Shown here piece by piece: positions 52,883 through 63,738 of a DNA stretch of 64,000 bases; the first letter of the stretch is position 1, and each line of letters begins with the position of its first letter. The notes beneath the pieces were generated by a model, which had not been told where the DNA came from, did no database searches, and saw only the letters and a program-made list of their open reading frames with translations. The DNA comes from Apodospora peruviana. Its lineage: Eukaryota > Ascomycota > Sordariomycetes > Sordariales > Lasiosphaeriaceae. A program made the position numbers and the translations under genes. The DNA is taken from positions 1,178,001-1,242,000 of the forward strand of contig JAUEDM010000004.1 in NCBI GenBank assembly GCA_033439685.1. Reading direction: 5' to 3'.

Positions 52883-53815
52883 GTTTTTTTCTTTTAAGCT
52901 GCCAATCTCTGGCAACGTAACGATACGTTGGGCGAGTAAATGCTGCTTTTATCAATTGCTTATATTCTGAAAAGTTGATGTCAGGCCCGCAACGAGGCGC
53001 TCTCCGCGAGCGGTGGGTTAGGTAGGCAGTTAGGACGACGACATGGTCTACGTTACGGCATATACTAAAGTTGGGGATGCAGGTGCGGCAGGCTTTTCAT
53101 TCTTGTCGATTCTGGGCTCTACGTGTCTCTCTTTCCCTCTCTCCTCCCCTATCTGTCTATCAATTCCTGACAGGCGCGAAGGTATGTGGCTCGGTACCCT
53201 GCGAAGGGGCAAGCACCTCTTGGTCACTACCTGGACCCTGTTTCCATTATACCGTGTACAACCAAGTCCCAAATGACTCGCCCTTCCCATGTTGGTGATA
53301 AATCTGCATTATTCTACATCACCAGTTCAGGCCATTCGCCTTACTTAGCCCTAAATAAGGACCAAGGTAATCGCAATAGACGGAGAAGAGACGGGAAGAT
53401 CTACGAACAAACATGTTGGTACACAGCGAAACTTAAGAAATGGATCGGATTTGATCTCCCATTACCAAGATAGCACCAGACCATGAATAACAACCTCATC
53501 AATACCTATCTGATAAGGCAATGCAATGTTTTAAAAATAAGTGTAATATGTTGCTTTTCGCCCCTTTCCCTGCGTAAAAGCCCAACTGAACGCCAAAAAC
53601 ATGATATGATTGATACCTCTGGTATGCATAGATTAAAAGTCACCTAAAAGACTGAAACTCTTCCCGTACTTCCTAAAACCAATCGCGCCGTGTGTTGCTG
53701 GAAATCTCTCACAGCCATGCTCTCCCCCATTTATTCAGGTGTATTTGGCATGACGACATCCCGTCTTACTTTCATAGGCCATCTGCCGGGTGGTGAGAAC
53801 AACAAAGAATCAGAA
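52883..53815. other. Intergenic region, hypothetical gene to nur1
   Basis: About 930 bp in tandem minus-strand context. It should contain the promoter of the 1042-residue protein gene and the nur1 terminator. A GTTAGGTAGG motif occurs at about 53016-53026. No gene supported. Confidence 0.5.
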
Positions 53816-55225
53816 TCAGCGCCGTGTGGGGAACCGTTCTTGCGTCCAGCGAGTGGCTCTAGCATTCGCCAGCGTATTGGGCGAGTGCAGATAGTTGGTA
53901 TCAAACTGTGTCGTAGCTCTCCGGCTGCTTCCCGCCGGATCTTTCAGCGGGCTGCTTTGTCGAACCATCCTCTCCGCAATGTCCCGCTGCTCTATGGCCG
54001 CCATCTCGCGGGAATTCCGCGGAGAAAACGAGCTGTTCATATCCCCCATGCTCGTAGCCTTCTTAAGCGGTGAGTTCATGTGAGAATAAACGCCAAGGCT
54101 ACCACCAAATCCAGGTGGCGGTTGTTGTGATTGTGGTGGTAGACTCTGCCGAAGACCGGATGGGCGGCTCACTTGCGTAGACATGGAGACGTCGGACATC
54201 CGGGGCTTGGCCGAAGGAGTAAACAGACCCGGAGACATAACGTTTCTGGGTAGTTGAGGCTGTAGCTGCGGCTGCGACTGTGGACGCCCAGCATTGAGAT
54301 CGATATGCTTGACGTAGTTTGCGTTCGGATGGGTTTGGAAGCCACGACGGATTATCGTCGTGGGTGTTCCAACGCTGACACTCTCTTCTTCGATGCCCTC
54401 ATTCCCAATCGAGACTTGCGTTGCAATCTCGCGGACCACGGGGTGGAGCCTCGGGTGGACATATTTGATGTCGTATTCGCGCATGACCTCCTTCTGGATG
54501 ATGGCCGTGTCTCGTGCTTGCTGAGAGAAGCGAGAGTGCATGAGCAAGAGCTGCGCCGAAAGAATAATTTGGAGGAGCAGACATTTCACAACAGTAACGC
54601 TTGGTCGCGATTCGAGGGATGTCAGCGGCAGGAACAGAGTGTAAATAAGGACATGCCCAGGGCTGAATAGGCAGAGAATGCGCAATGTCGCTGGGTATGG
54701 ATCCCAGACAGTGATTTCCCACACGTCACGCGTCTTATCCGGGTGGGCTCGAGCTTCCGCCGATTCCGACTGGAGGATGTCTCGGACGAGTCGTAGAGGG
54801 GACGAGGATGCAGGCAAAGAATCGACTCGAACGCGGTGTGCAGAGGGTGTCGAGGGCCCGGGAGCTTCAACATTTTCCTCAAAGAGTCTATAATGGCGCG
54901 AGCGCGTCATGGTGTAGAATGCGTTCATGATGGAGATGGGGATGAGAGTCCAGACGAGGAACTGCACCAGCACCGTAACCCAGCCATTAGACGGGCTGTC
55001 TGAAAACACATCATCAACAGCCTCCCGGTCGCCAGAGTTCGCCCTCGCAAGGAGGAAAATAAAGTTCGCAGCGAGTCCGAATTGCGTTCCGAATTTCTTG
55101 GAGTCCCAGTCGAGGGTCTGGACTTCTTCGGAGAGTGACAGGTATAGGTCTAGGGGATTCAGCATCGCTTGTATCCGTTCGGACCATGGCCGTCGCCGTA
55201 CGAGGCGTGGAGGTCGAGGAGGCAT
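53816..55225 (-). CDS. nur1: Nuclear rim protein Nur1-like
   Basis: A single exon of 469 residues. The N-terminal third carries the DUF2418/Nur1 pattern: RRPWSERIQAMLNPLDLYLS, LDWDSKKFGTQFGLAANFIF and hydrophobic helices including GWVTVLVQFLVWTLIPISIM and LIYTLFLPLTSLESRPSVTV, with WEITVWDPYPATLRILCLFS between them. The C-terminal half is hydrophilic, Ser/Pro/Gln-rich, with a basic end (WTQERFPTRR). Nur1 with Heh1/Src1 tethers silent chromatin and rDNA to the inner nuclear membrane in yeasts. The helices are consistent with a multi-pass membrane protein. The assignment is from domain memory, and the function in filamentous fungi is inference. The gene is divergent from the V-ATPase F gene, 616 bp apart. 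Confidence 0.82.
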   Translation of the reverse strand: MPPRPPRLVRRRPWSERIQAMLNPLDLYLSLSEEVQTLDWDSKKFGTQFGLAANFIFLLARANSGDREAVDDVFSDSPSNGWVTVLVQFLVWTLIPISIMNAFYTMTRSRHYRLFEENVEAPGPSTPSAHRVRVDSLPASSSPLRLVRDILQSESAEARAHPDKTRDVWEITVWDPYPATLRILCLFSPGHVLIYTLFLPLTSLESRPSVTVVKCLLLQIILSAQLLLMHSRFSQQARDTAIIQKEVMREYDIKYVHPRLHPVVREIATQVSIGNEGIEEESVSVGTPTTIIRRGFQTHPNANYVKHIDLNAGRPQSQPQLQPQLPRNVMSPGLFTPSAKPRMSDVSMSTQVSRPSGLRQSLPPQSQQPPPGFGGSLGVYSHMNSPLKKATSMGDMNSSFSPRNSREMAAIEQRDIAERMVRQSSPLKDPAGSSRRATTQFDTNYLHSPNTLANARATRWTQERFPTRR

Positions 55226-55841
55226 CGCGATCGACTTGCGCGCTCGACTCGAATTTTATGTATCGCTCAGCGGACGCGATTCATCCCTTGCAAAGGGACG
55301 CCAGAGGCCAGACAGGATGCCACCAGGCTCCTGTTCCAGACACGAACGCGTCGTGGTACTTCAAAAGCTGGGCTTTGATCCGTTGGACAAGGACAGGCAC
55401 GATTCCGTTTGTAGTCGTCGGTTGTGAAGGTTGTTTACGTTTGCGGACGCCAGATTGGAAAGCTTTGTTGAAGTGTGGTTTGGAGACTGCGCGCGGAAAA
55501 TTGTAGCTTGAATCGACAAGGATGCCCGCAGCTTCCTAGAAGCTCGTGCTAGCGGGTGTTCCCACTTCCCAGCGCTTGAAGTTCCACTGCTGGTGGGGGT
55601 CAACAACTGGAGTGGGGCCTGTAACTTGCAATCGCTCGTTGGTCAGAGCTGCCCAAGCCGCAGTTGGTCGGGGATTGACCGAGGGCCCGTGACGGAGAGA
55701 GCGAGGCACTCAGCAAACAGCGCCAGCAACATCACTATTTCCAAGAGACGCGCATATCCTGCGATCCCTTTAAACGAGCCGCAAAACGATCCAGCACCTT
55801 ATTACTATTTCCTAAGTACAGCACAGCACAGCACTGCGAAC
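55226..55841. promoter_or_regulatory. Divergent promoter region, nur1 / V-ATPase subunit F
   Basis: These 616 bp separate opposite start codons, so both promoters lie here. The sequence just upstream of 55842 has repeated CAGCA/ACAGCACAG units. No defined site identified. Confidence 0.5.
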
Positions 55842-56453
55842 ATGACTTCGCAACAAGACTACAAAGACAGGCAATTCCTAGCCGTGATTGGAGATGAGGT
55901 GAGGGCAACGAAGAATGCGTGCGGATAGCCATGCCATGGAAAGCAGTTGCGCTGACGACTATGATAACAGGACTCCGTCACTGGATTGCTTCTTGCGGGT
56001 ATTGGCGTGAGTTCAGACGAGAGCACCGCCACAGTCTGTCTGGGGCACGCACCTGTACTAATACAATGTGCTCGCTGCCCGGCCTTCTAGCATGTCACGG
56101 CACCTCCAGACGCCCAGAAGAACTTCCTGGTGGTGGACAACAAGACAGACAACGCCGCCATTGAATCGGCGTTTGAGCGGTTCACGACGGAAAGGAAAGA
56201 TATCGGGATTGTCCTGATAAACCAGCATGTTTGTCGCCACCCCCTTTCTGGCTTTAAAGTGCAAGCCAGGTCCGTTTGCATGTCCACTTCGCTGACAAGA
56301 ATCCAACAACAGATTGCCGACCGAATTCGGCACCGAGTCGACACCTACACCGCGGCATTTCCCACCATCCTCGAGATACCAAGCAAAGACCACCCCTACG
56401 ATCCCGAGAAGGACAGCGTGTTGCGGAGAGTCCGTCGGCTGTTTGGCGAGTAG
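55842..56453 (+). CDS. vma7: V-type proton ATPase subunit F
   Basis: Four exons, 55842-55898, 55971-56006, 56091-56228 and 56313-56453, give 123 residues, the family size. All introns are phase 0. Joined sequence reads RQFLAVIGDE|DSVTGLLLAGIG|HVTAPPDAQKN and later IGIVLINQH|IADRIRHRVD, followed by AFPTILEIPSKDHPYDPEKD and the end VLRRVRRLFGE. Subunit F belongs to the central rotor stalk (with D) of the V1 sector and couples ATP hydrolysis to proton pumping into vacuoles and endosomes. Exon 2 is only 36 nt. Intron 3 has donor GTTTGT. Confidence 0.95.
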
Positions 56454-56782
56454 GTTCAAGATGTCAGAAACCACGGGGTCTGTGGTAGCTTTGTGGGTGC
56501 GAAGAATGTCGTGGCGTCCTTCACAGTTTTACGCTTTGGAGCGATATAAGGGATGCAACACGTATATTCAAATATGGCAATCCTCAGAACTGTATACGCC
56601 TTCGATATGCTCGGGAAGAGGAATGGGGGCTAAAATCAAACGCATCCCACTCCGATAATCCTATTAAGCAAAGCCCGCTACTGTATGTCAGAGCTTTCGT
56701 CCAATACTATGTACCAGGTGCAATCTCTCTCGAACTATCGGCTGCTCACCACTTCCCTCCCGTCCTTGCCTAGAAAGCTGCC
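56454..56782. other. Short intergenic region between convergent genes
   Basis: About 330 bp between the V-ATPase F and NPC2-like gene 3' ends. Nothing definable seen. Confidence 0.5.
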
Positions 56783-57436
56783 TTAAAGATCAATGAAGCC
56801 AAGCTTGGACTTGGCCCCGAAAGTGACTTGGGCTGTCAAGCATGTGATGTGCACGTTGTCCTTGGTATAGACATCGGCGTTGACAGTATATTTTCCCTAG
56901 ACATTCTGGTCAGATGGGGCTGCATAGTTGGCAAGTTCGAGTGCAGTTACTTACGGGTGGAATCTCCTTTGGCAACTCGACAGACTTGGTGATGGAAATC
57001 TTGCCCTCCTCGATAGGGCACTCGAGATCGACGTTCTTGATTTCCTCGCACAGGTCCGCCTTGGTATTGATCAGGCGGATATAGCCATATTTGACCGACA
57101 GGTTCACGTATGCTCCATCCTCGATAGTCTCCTTTACCGTACCAGATGCCGCGATTTCAAGCGTGGTGCCACTGAAACGTCATGTATTAGCACCTTTATC
57201 GAGTTGTAAAGGCATTCCGGCGATTGAACCTACGCCTCCGGGGGATTAGGCGAGAGGTCGACGCTGTCGATTGTGATGAGATCCTTCTCGCGGTCGGCCT
57301 CGCAAAACTTCAGAGGAGACTCGCCGGGCACGTCCAGCTCGTCGTTGATGATGACGGTCTGGTCATCGCCGCGGAAAACGCTCAAGGCGCTGGCGCCCGT
57401 TGAGAGGAGAGCGATGACGGTCGCGGAGAGCTTCAT
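56783..57436 (-). CDS. npc2: NPC2/ML-domain phosphatidylglycerol/phosphatidylinositol transfer protein
   Basis: Three exons, 57436-57234, 57171-56955 and 56896-56783, give 177 residues. A signal peptide of about 17-19 residues (MKLSATVIALLSTGASALS) starts the protein. The ML domain follows: VPGESPLKFCEADREKDLIT, SVDLSPNPPEAGTTLEIAAS, GTVKETIEDGAYVNLSVKYG, LCEEIKNVDLECPIEEG and, from the last exon, GKYTVNADVYTKDNVHITCL. The Cys residues are placed as in Npc2, where they pair into disulphides. The Aspergillus homologue was isolated as a PG/PI transfer protein, and Npc2 relatives move sterols in the vacuole or lysosome. Secretory/vacuolar location follows from the signal peptide. Length agrees with the family. 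Confidence 0.92.
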
Positions 57437-60400
57437 CGCGCTAATTTGGGGAAGAAGGGAACCGGGCGAGCGATCTCCTTTCGTCGTTGGCAGTGTCGAG
57501 ATATCGATACTCTCTAATTCGGTATATCTTCGGAGAGAAATGTCGGTTCTATCGTAGACGGTTTGATGACTGAAGGCAAGCAGTTAGTCGAACAGTCGAG
57601 ATGGGGAGATTGATACCAATGGCCGATAACTGCGCCGTGAGTGGTGGCGGCTGTGTCTCGTCGTTCATGCTTTCAACTGGTTGGTTGGCCGTGGCAGGCG
57701 ACCTCCAACCCACACGTCATGGGGCGACGGGAGTGAGTGGCTCTGATTTGCTGCACCGGCCAGCACAGCGTCCAGCCTTCCACCAGCCCGGAGCAGGAGT
57801 GGCAGGCAGGAACCTGGAACACCTGTCTCGGCTCCTGCTTTATCATGTGAGCCGTAGTAGGGGTTGATCCACCAATCATGACGGCGCATTTAGCCAGTTC
57901 CAGGTTATGGATCTGTAATCCGTGGACTGTCACCTCCTGAACCGCCATTCATGATCTTGCAGGAAGCTTTATTTATCCTCGTCGCTCGCCACTTTTGTTG
58001 TCTCGTTGTTTTTTACACCGTGGCGTTGGAAGAGAGGGGAAACCTTGCGCAACAGACACCGCGAACGGCTTTGCAAGCAGAAAACGCCTCGCAGATTTCG
58101 ACATCGGACGTTCTTGACTCGCTACAGTACCATCGGACTCTCAAGAACGCATTACGGATACCCGTTAAGAGAATAAACACTTCACTGCCATGGCGCCGGC
58201 TAGTCCTCTCCTGTCGCCTTTGAGGACCATAGGAACCTAAGGTACCTACAGAGTATGATATTAGGGCCAGCAGTTGGGAAAATCCAACGGATGTCGTCAC
58301 GCCTGAGCAGATGAGAGAATCTGACCGTTGCCGGCTTGGGCGCTTCAAGATGCGTCTACGCAAAACGATGCGGCTGTTGGGTTTTCAGGAGTAAAGGAAA
58401 CATCTGCTGGATATGTTGATGTAGTCCGTAACTTGTACAGTGACCAAGCTGGACCGGCTTTGGGTTCCCGTCCGGTAGCTGGAGCCTCGTGAGCTTCCAG
58501 GCAAACAACCTGGAATCGTGGAGCCGCACGGCCCCAATGTGGACCTATGACAGCTACCTTACTGAGGCTACCGGAACAATGTACCACCTATTGCTAATCC
58601 TTGTGAAACCAAGCTTGCCATTCAGACTTTCGCAACTCCGACTGGTGAAGTGCAACTCGACCAAGTCGCAAGATTCCAAGCAACTCATATTGAGATTGAG
58701 GCTCTCAAGAGTTATGACTCTGCCAAGATCTGTGTCTCATTCAGCCTTGCACTGGGTGGATGCCGACACCATCGTGCGGGTTCTTAAAACGGTAGCATCA
58801 GGGGACAGCACCCCCCTGATGAAGAGACAATCAGGTGAGCCACCAGCCAGCCGCTGTCCTGTGCACATCCCATCCAACATGGAAGGCATCCGTCTCACCG
58901 TCTCCGTCACGCCGCTCACTGGCTCCAGGCAGGCTTCAGGCGAGCTCCAGGAAAAATGGGCCGTTTGGACAACCATCAAAAGCCAGGGCACTCGGTCTCT
59001 CCAAAACATTTTCTCCCAGATTTCATTACAGTTCCTTCCTGCTGCCCTGGACTCCCGACTCCCGTCCAGCTGGGTCCCGTCCTTGGCCTTCAGTTTTCTG
59101 CTCGGGTTCGAGTCCCTGTCAGGGCGGAAACCCGCCCCTCCCGTCCCTCATTTTCCAACCACCGTTTTTGATGGCCCTTTTCACCCCAAGCCGCCCGACG
59201 ATTTACACCACCCCAACTGGATTCAAACTCTTTTCGTTGACGCTTCAAGTTCTCTCTGACCCTCAGCTCTCTGCATCGACAGATACACACTGCAACTCTT
59301 GACGCTCCCAAGAAGAGAAATCCGAGTGCCAGCTGCGGCCGGTTGCCCGGATTAGGATTCAGATTTCGGTTTGTATCTCTCTCCCACGTCCGCAACTGAA
59401 CGCAAGGCCACAACACTGCTACGCTGAGAAGAGATATCTCATGCACGGTATGTGCAGATATGCTGACGGTCAACATTGTGTGTGAGCAACGACTCCTCGA
59501 GTTTTCCCGCTTCCGGGTCCTTTCAAGTTTTGCAGTGGCTCGCCATCATTTCGCGTCGGCTTGGGGTTGCGCGACTCGGCTCCAACAAAAAGGACTCCCC
59601 TCATTTTTTCTGGCTCCCAGTCTAGCGACGAGTTTCCTGCGCAGATGGTGCCAACCGACGTCCCTACCCCGCCCGGCTCTTCCTCCAATCCCAAAGCCGC
59701 TTTCCAACACCGACGCCCACCGCCTCTCCCACCCAAAGGTCCGGTCTGAGTTTAGTGACTCAGGAATGACTGCATCTAACCAGATGGAGGGATCCCTCGA
59801 CTTCACTCGGATACTTCCAAATTCAGTGCTGAAGGGTGAGGTCGGCCTGAGGTGTCGCACTCTCTGTCTCAATTCCCACCTCTCTTTTTTCCGTCTAGGT
59901 AAGAAATGCGCTGCAACAGTCACTGCGCGGGGCGAGATGCTCTGCGAGGAGAAGCAAAGGTACCGCAGCGTGGGTTTGTACCATGGCGAACAACAGTCCC
60001 ACTCGCCGTCAGCCCGCCCGCTCCCCGAGAACGAGCCACTCGAGCCACTCCCGTCTGCCTTTCAAACTCCCTCGCCTTGGCTTGATTGGCTCGTGCTCAT
60101 CCTGCACTGCTTTCCCCCCGGTCCCATCCTTTTTGGCACACAGGCCTTTTGGGGTGAGGTGCTGCACGCTCTGCACACAGCGGCGGCGCTCCTTACAGAG
60201 AGCGCAGTGCAGTGCAGCTGGAAGCGCAGCCAGCAGCGCTCTCACTTCCTCGTGGTGTGGGCCCCCCTCTCACTCTTCGCTCTCTCTTTCCTCCCCTTCA
60301 AACTCTTCTCTTTATTCAATCCACTTTTCCGTGCTACCCATTCATCTCTTCATCACGACACCGCCAGGATTGTCGTTGGACTCCTCCCTCTCGCCCTTGA

Positions 60401-60906
60401 CGATTTAGTCCGATCGATCCCCCCAGACCAGACCCTTTGTCCTCCAGGCGCATCTCGTCTCGCCTCATCTCCCATTGTGCACCGGCTTCGATCTCGACTG
60501 ACTGTCGTGACAACCACCACGACGTGAACACGCTGTCTTCGTTTTCCACCAACACTAGCCTTTTCGCTACGACGATACACCTGCAAAATAGGCTGCGGAA
60601 AGTCATTGGCGCCCTTCGTTTGGCTTTCGCTTTCGCCGCGAGATCGTTGCCACGACGTGTCCTTCTCGCACGTCGAGCCTTCCGCACCGACAACGACAAT
60701 TCGACCCGACAGCACGATCGCGACCAGCGCACCTCACCGGATCTGACGGATGACACCCGCGGCGTCGTCGCTGTTCTCTACGACGTCCTCCACTCGAAAT
60801 CAATCGCGTCCGACAGCGCGCCAGCATGCCCTTCAGACCGGAAAGATAAACCACTCGCACCATCCCTCCGACACAATACACGCATCGCGAGTTTCTTTCT
60901 TAGATT
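57437..60906. promoter_or_regulatory. Long upstream region of the set3-like gene
   Basis: These 3.5 kb separate two divergent start codons. The part from about 59.0 to 60.9 kb is strongly pyrimidine-rich (CTC/TTC/CCC) with many short ATG frames, including one of 355 codons at 59460-60527 without recognisable domains. This fits a long promoter plus 5' leader for the chromatin gene. No separate gene supported. Confidence 0.45.
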
Positions 60907-63738
60907 ATGACTGACAAGCTGCCGCCGCTGTCCACGCCGATCGTGCCTCCTAGTCAGACTCTCTTCTCCCTGCCGACTGTTGTGACTGTGCAAGACGCCA
61001 CACGGAAGCAGGAGATTGTAGAGGAAGAGCCGTACACTATCAAGTGTATCTGCGGCTTCACTGACGATGATGGAAACACGATCTACTGCGAAAAATGCGA
61101 CACATGGCAGCATATAGAGTGCTACTATCCCGACAATGTCGAGGACGCTCTTCGCGAAGACTTCTCCCATTCTTGCGCCGATTGCCACCCACGATCGCTG
61201 AATCGTCAGTTGGCGATTCAGCGACAATCAGCTCGCACAGCTGTGCCGGTAGTCGAGGAGGCAACAGACAAAAAGCCAAAACGTCCGCCCTCCAAGAGCC
61301 ACAAGAAAAAGCCAAAGCCGACCGATCTCCAAATAAACGGCCACCCTCCTGCCACCGAAAAACATGTTAGCCCTCACGACCACCACCCTCCGCACCCTCC
61401 CAAGAAAGCGAAGAACTCCCACAAACCGAGCCAGTCGATCAGCTCACAAGCGCCGAAACGGAGTCCGTCCTCCGGAAATCCCAAGATCAACCATGGCCGC
61501 CCTCCGAGCCCTGCCACTACACCTCCAGACCTTTTAGACGAGTCGGAACTACACAGCTACTCAGCCGCGTTTCTATCAAATTATAACAATCCCGATGTTC
61601 AGATAGTGCGGACAAACAGCTTTGCTGGTCTTCAGGTATCAAACACCATGACTTCATGGCTGCGCGATCCTGAAAAAATGCAGAAGGAGACGGGTCTTTC
61701 TTACAATGACGTCTTCCAAAAGCTCCGATCCGACATTGATACTCGGAAACAGGCGTTGGAAATGGATCACTCCAAAAGGGTGCTTTCTCCTAACCTTGTC
61801 ATCCGCTGGCAGTGTCTCAAGACACCATCATCCATCGGCAAGGATGTGCCCTTGATGGAATTAAATGGCGAGATCGGTTTCCAAGCCAGTTACTCTGCGG
61901 ACCCGATAAACCGCTGGAGTGAGTTTACATCACCACTCCCCTTCGTCTTTTTCCATCCTATGCTCCCATTGTACATCGACACAAGGAAGGAAGGCTCCGA
62001 AGCCCGATTTGTCCGGCGGAGTTGTCGACCAAACGCTACGCTCGAAGCTTTCATTTCGGATGGACGCGAATATCACTTCTGGTTGGTTAGCGACCGGCAG
62101 ATCGCTGCACAAGAGCAAATCACAATTCCGTGGGACTTTCGGTTTCCCAAGACTGAAGCTCGACGGATGCTGCGCATTATTGGACTCGGTGATGAGGAAT
62201 CAAACGCGGAACCTGATCCAAGCGTTGATGAGATGGAGTATCAAAGAATCGCCCAGTGGGTTTATCTGGTCTTGTCAGAACACGGCGGCTGCGCTTGCAA
62301 CCTTGGGTCTGAGTGTGCATTTGCCCGGTTTCGAAAGAACTATTCCAGTAAATCGCAAATGCGATCGCATCCTCCCAAAGAAAAGACCAAGAGACGCAAG
62401 CCAAAACTGCAACAGGCCATCTCTCCGACCAGCACGGGTCATGCGACAAACAGTCGGGCCGCCAGTGAAGGCCACGCAGACGATGTTCCCGAGCATGATG
62501 GGAGGTCTGTCTCCGGTTCATCTCGCAGCAAGCCGCCCAGTCGCGACCTGACCCCTACTGCACGTCAGGGCTCCTTTGACCAACTCGGCATTCTCACCGA
62601 GCCCACCGACAGGGACAAGCGAAAAGTGGCAATGGTCGAGGACTCCTTCCGTCGCATGGAGCAGCACCAACCAGTGAAGAAGAGGAAACGCCTATCCGAC
62701 GGTACTACATCCTCAAAGGCGAAGTCGACGAAAGCCAACTCGGCGGCACATACCCCCACACTTCCGAATGGAACATTTTCTGAACGGCAGTACGTCGATG
62801 CTGGGACATCGAGGAGCAAAACAGGATCGCCAACCGGCGCTGCCTTAACACACAATGTCATTCACCCCAAAAAGCCTAGTTTTATGTACGGGTCGATGCC
62901 GGTGGCCTTGCGGCCGTCCTCCGTTCCGCCACCCTCAAACTACACCGATGCGGCCGTACAAACAGACCCTGAGGAGAGGCCATGGTATGATGAGCCAAGT
63001 TCGACGGCGACGCCAAAACGAAGAATCGTGTCTTTATCGAAGCGGCTACTCGACAGTCGCTATCGTCTTCGGGTTGACGAGAGTGAGCACCACAAGGAAC
63101 AGTTGGCAAATGTGGGTGTTTCAGATCCGATGGATGTCGACAAGGAAACCCACAACGGGACGCCTCTCACATCGCCATCCTTAGGCAAGGAACCAGAAAA
63201 GGTCAGCACGACAGGCGCCCCGACCGCAAGCCATTCCCCGGATCTCCATATGCCCGATGCGCCAGCAGTGTCACTAGGCCTTGTGAAAGCCATCGAGGGA
63301 CTGTCGACAGCCAGTCCTGTCAAGAACAAATCGCCTGAACTACGAGTACAGATGCCTCCTGTCCCAGCGTTTGGAAGTGCTAGCTCCGCCCCGTCAACGG
63401 CTACAACACCATTGTCAGCAGGTGGTTCAGCTTTCCAATCACCATTTTCTGCCAATGGTCTACCAAGTCCGTTTGGCCCAACGTCTGTGAATGGTATAGC
63501 GGCGAATCCGAGTCCAGTCAAGAAGAAACTGAGTCTTAGCGACTACACCAAAAGCAGGATGAATAAGGCTGCTGCTAGGCCGTCGGTCGGGACTACGATG
63601 TTGAAACCGCTGACTGGTTCAGACGAGCCCAAGTCCGCCGCGAGTGTCGAGAATGGAGCGGCATTTGAGTCGCCAACGACGGAGAAGTCAGTGGAAACGG
63701 CGACGACTCCGATCGCATCGATCACTGGACCTGTGTAA
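60907..63738 (+). CDS. set3: Set3-type PHD finger and SET domain protein
   Basis: A single exon of 943 residues. A PHD finger lies at about residues 46-98: YTIKCICGFTDDDGNTIYCE, then KCDTWQHIECYYP and HSCADCHP supply the Cys4-His-Cys3 ligands. A basic, His/Pro/Lys-rich linker follows. The SET region is at about residues 260-425, with LPFVFFHPMLPLYIDTRKEG, RFVRRSCRPNATLEAFISDG and EYHFWLVSDRQIAAQEQITI. The canonical NHSC and catalytic Tyr motifs are altered (RRSCRPNA, IPWDFRFP), as in the catalytically doubtful Set3/MLL5 group. A Cys cluster at about residue 460 (HGGCACNLGSECAFARF) takes the place of a post-SET zinc site. The rest is Ser/Pro-rich and disordered. Yeast Set3 scaffolds the Set3C histone deacetylase complex and reads H3K4me2 through its PHD finger. 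The stop is TAA at 63736-63738. Confidence 0.88.
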   Translation: MTDKLPPLSTPIVPPSQTLFSLPTVVTVQDATRKQEIVEEEPYTIKCICGFTDDDGNTIYCEKCDTWQHIECYYPDNVEDALREDFSHSCADCHPRSLNRQLAIQRQSARTAVPVVEEATDKKPKRPPSKSHKKKPKPTDLQINGHPPATEKHVSPHDHHPPHPPKKAKNSHKPSQSISSQAPKRSPSSGNPKINHGRPPSPATTPPDLLDESELHSYSAAFLSNYNNPDVQIVRTNSFAGLQVSNTMTSWLRDPEKMQKETGLSYNDVFQKLRSDIDTRKQALEMDHSKRVLSPNLVIRWQCLKTPSSIGKDVPLMELNGEIGFQASYSADPINRWSEFTSPLPFVFFHPMLPLYIDTRKEGSEARFVRRSCRPNATLEAFISDGREYHFWLVSDRQIAAQEQITIPWDFRFPKTEARRMLRIIGLGDEESNAEPDPSVDEMEYQRIAQWVYLVLSEHGGCACNLGSECAFARFRKNYSSKSQMRSHPPKEKTKRRKPKLQQAISPTSTGHATNSRAASEGHADDVPEHDGRSVSGSSRSKPPSRDLTPTARQGSFDQLGILTEPTDRDKRKVAMVEDSFRRMEQHQPVKKRKRLSDGTTSSKAKSTKANSAAHTPTLPNGTFSERQYVDAGTSRSKTGSPTGAALTHNVIHPKKPSFMYGSMPVALRPSSVPPPSNYTDAAVQTDPEERPWYDEPSSTATPKRRIVSLSKRLLDSRYRLRVDESEHHKEQLANVGVSDPMDVDKETHNGTPLTSPSLGKEPEKVSTTGAPTASHSPDLHMPDAPAVSLGLVKAIEGLSTASPVKNKSPELRVQMPPVPAFGSASSAPSTATTPLSAGGSAFQSPFSANGLPSPFGPTSVNGIAANPSPVKKKLSLSDYTKSRMNKAAARPSVGTTMLKPLTGSDEPKSAASVENGAAFESPTTEKSVETATTPIASITGPV

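Noticed and set aside
58489..59259. 256-codon frame between npc2 and set3-like genes
   Set aside because: Starts at GTG, lacks domains and is interrupted by no splice-supported partner exon.
59460..60527. 355-codon ATG frame upstream of the Set3-like gene
   Set aside because: Composition follows the CT-rich DNA (Leu/Ser/Pro/Phe); no domain or conserved-looking block. Kept only as a possible uORF.
60437..60910. 157-codon frame whose stop overlaps the Set3-like ATG (ATGA)
   Set aside because: It begins at TTG and contains no ATG, so a coupled upstream gene is not supported.
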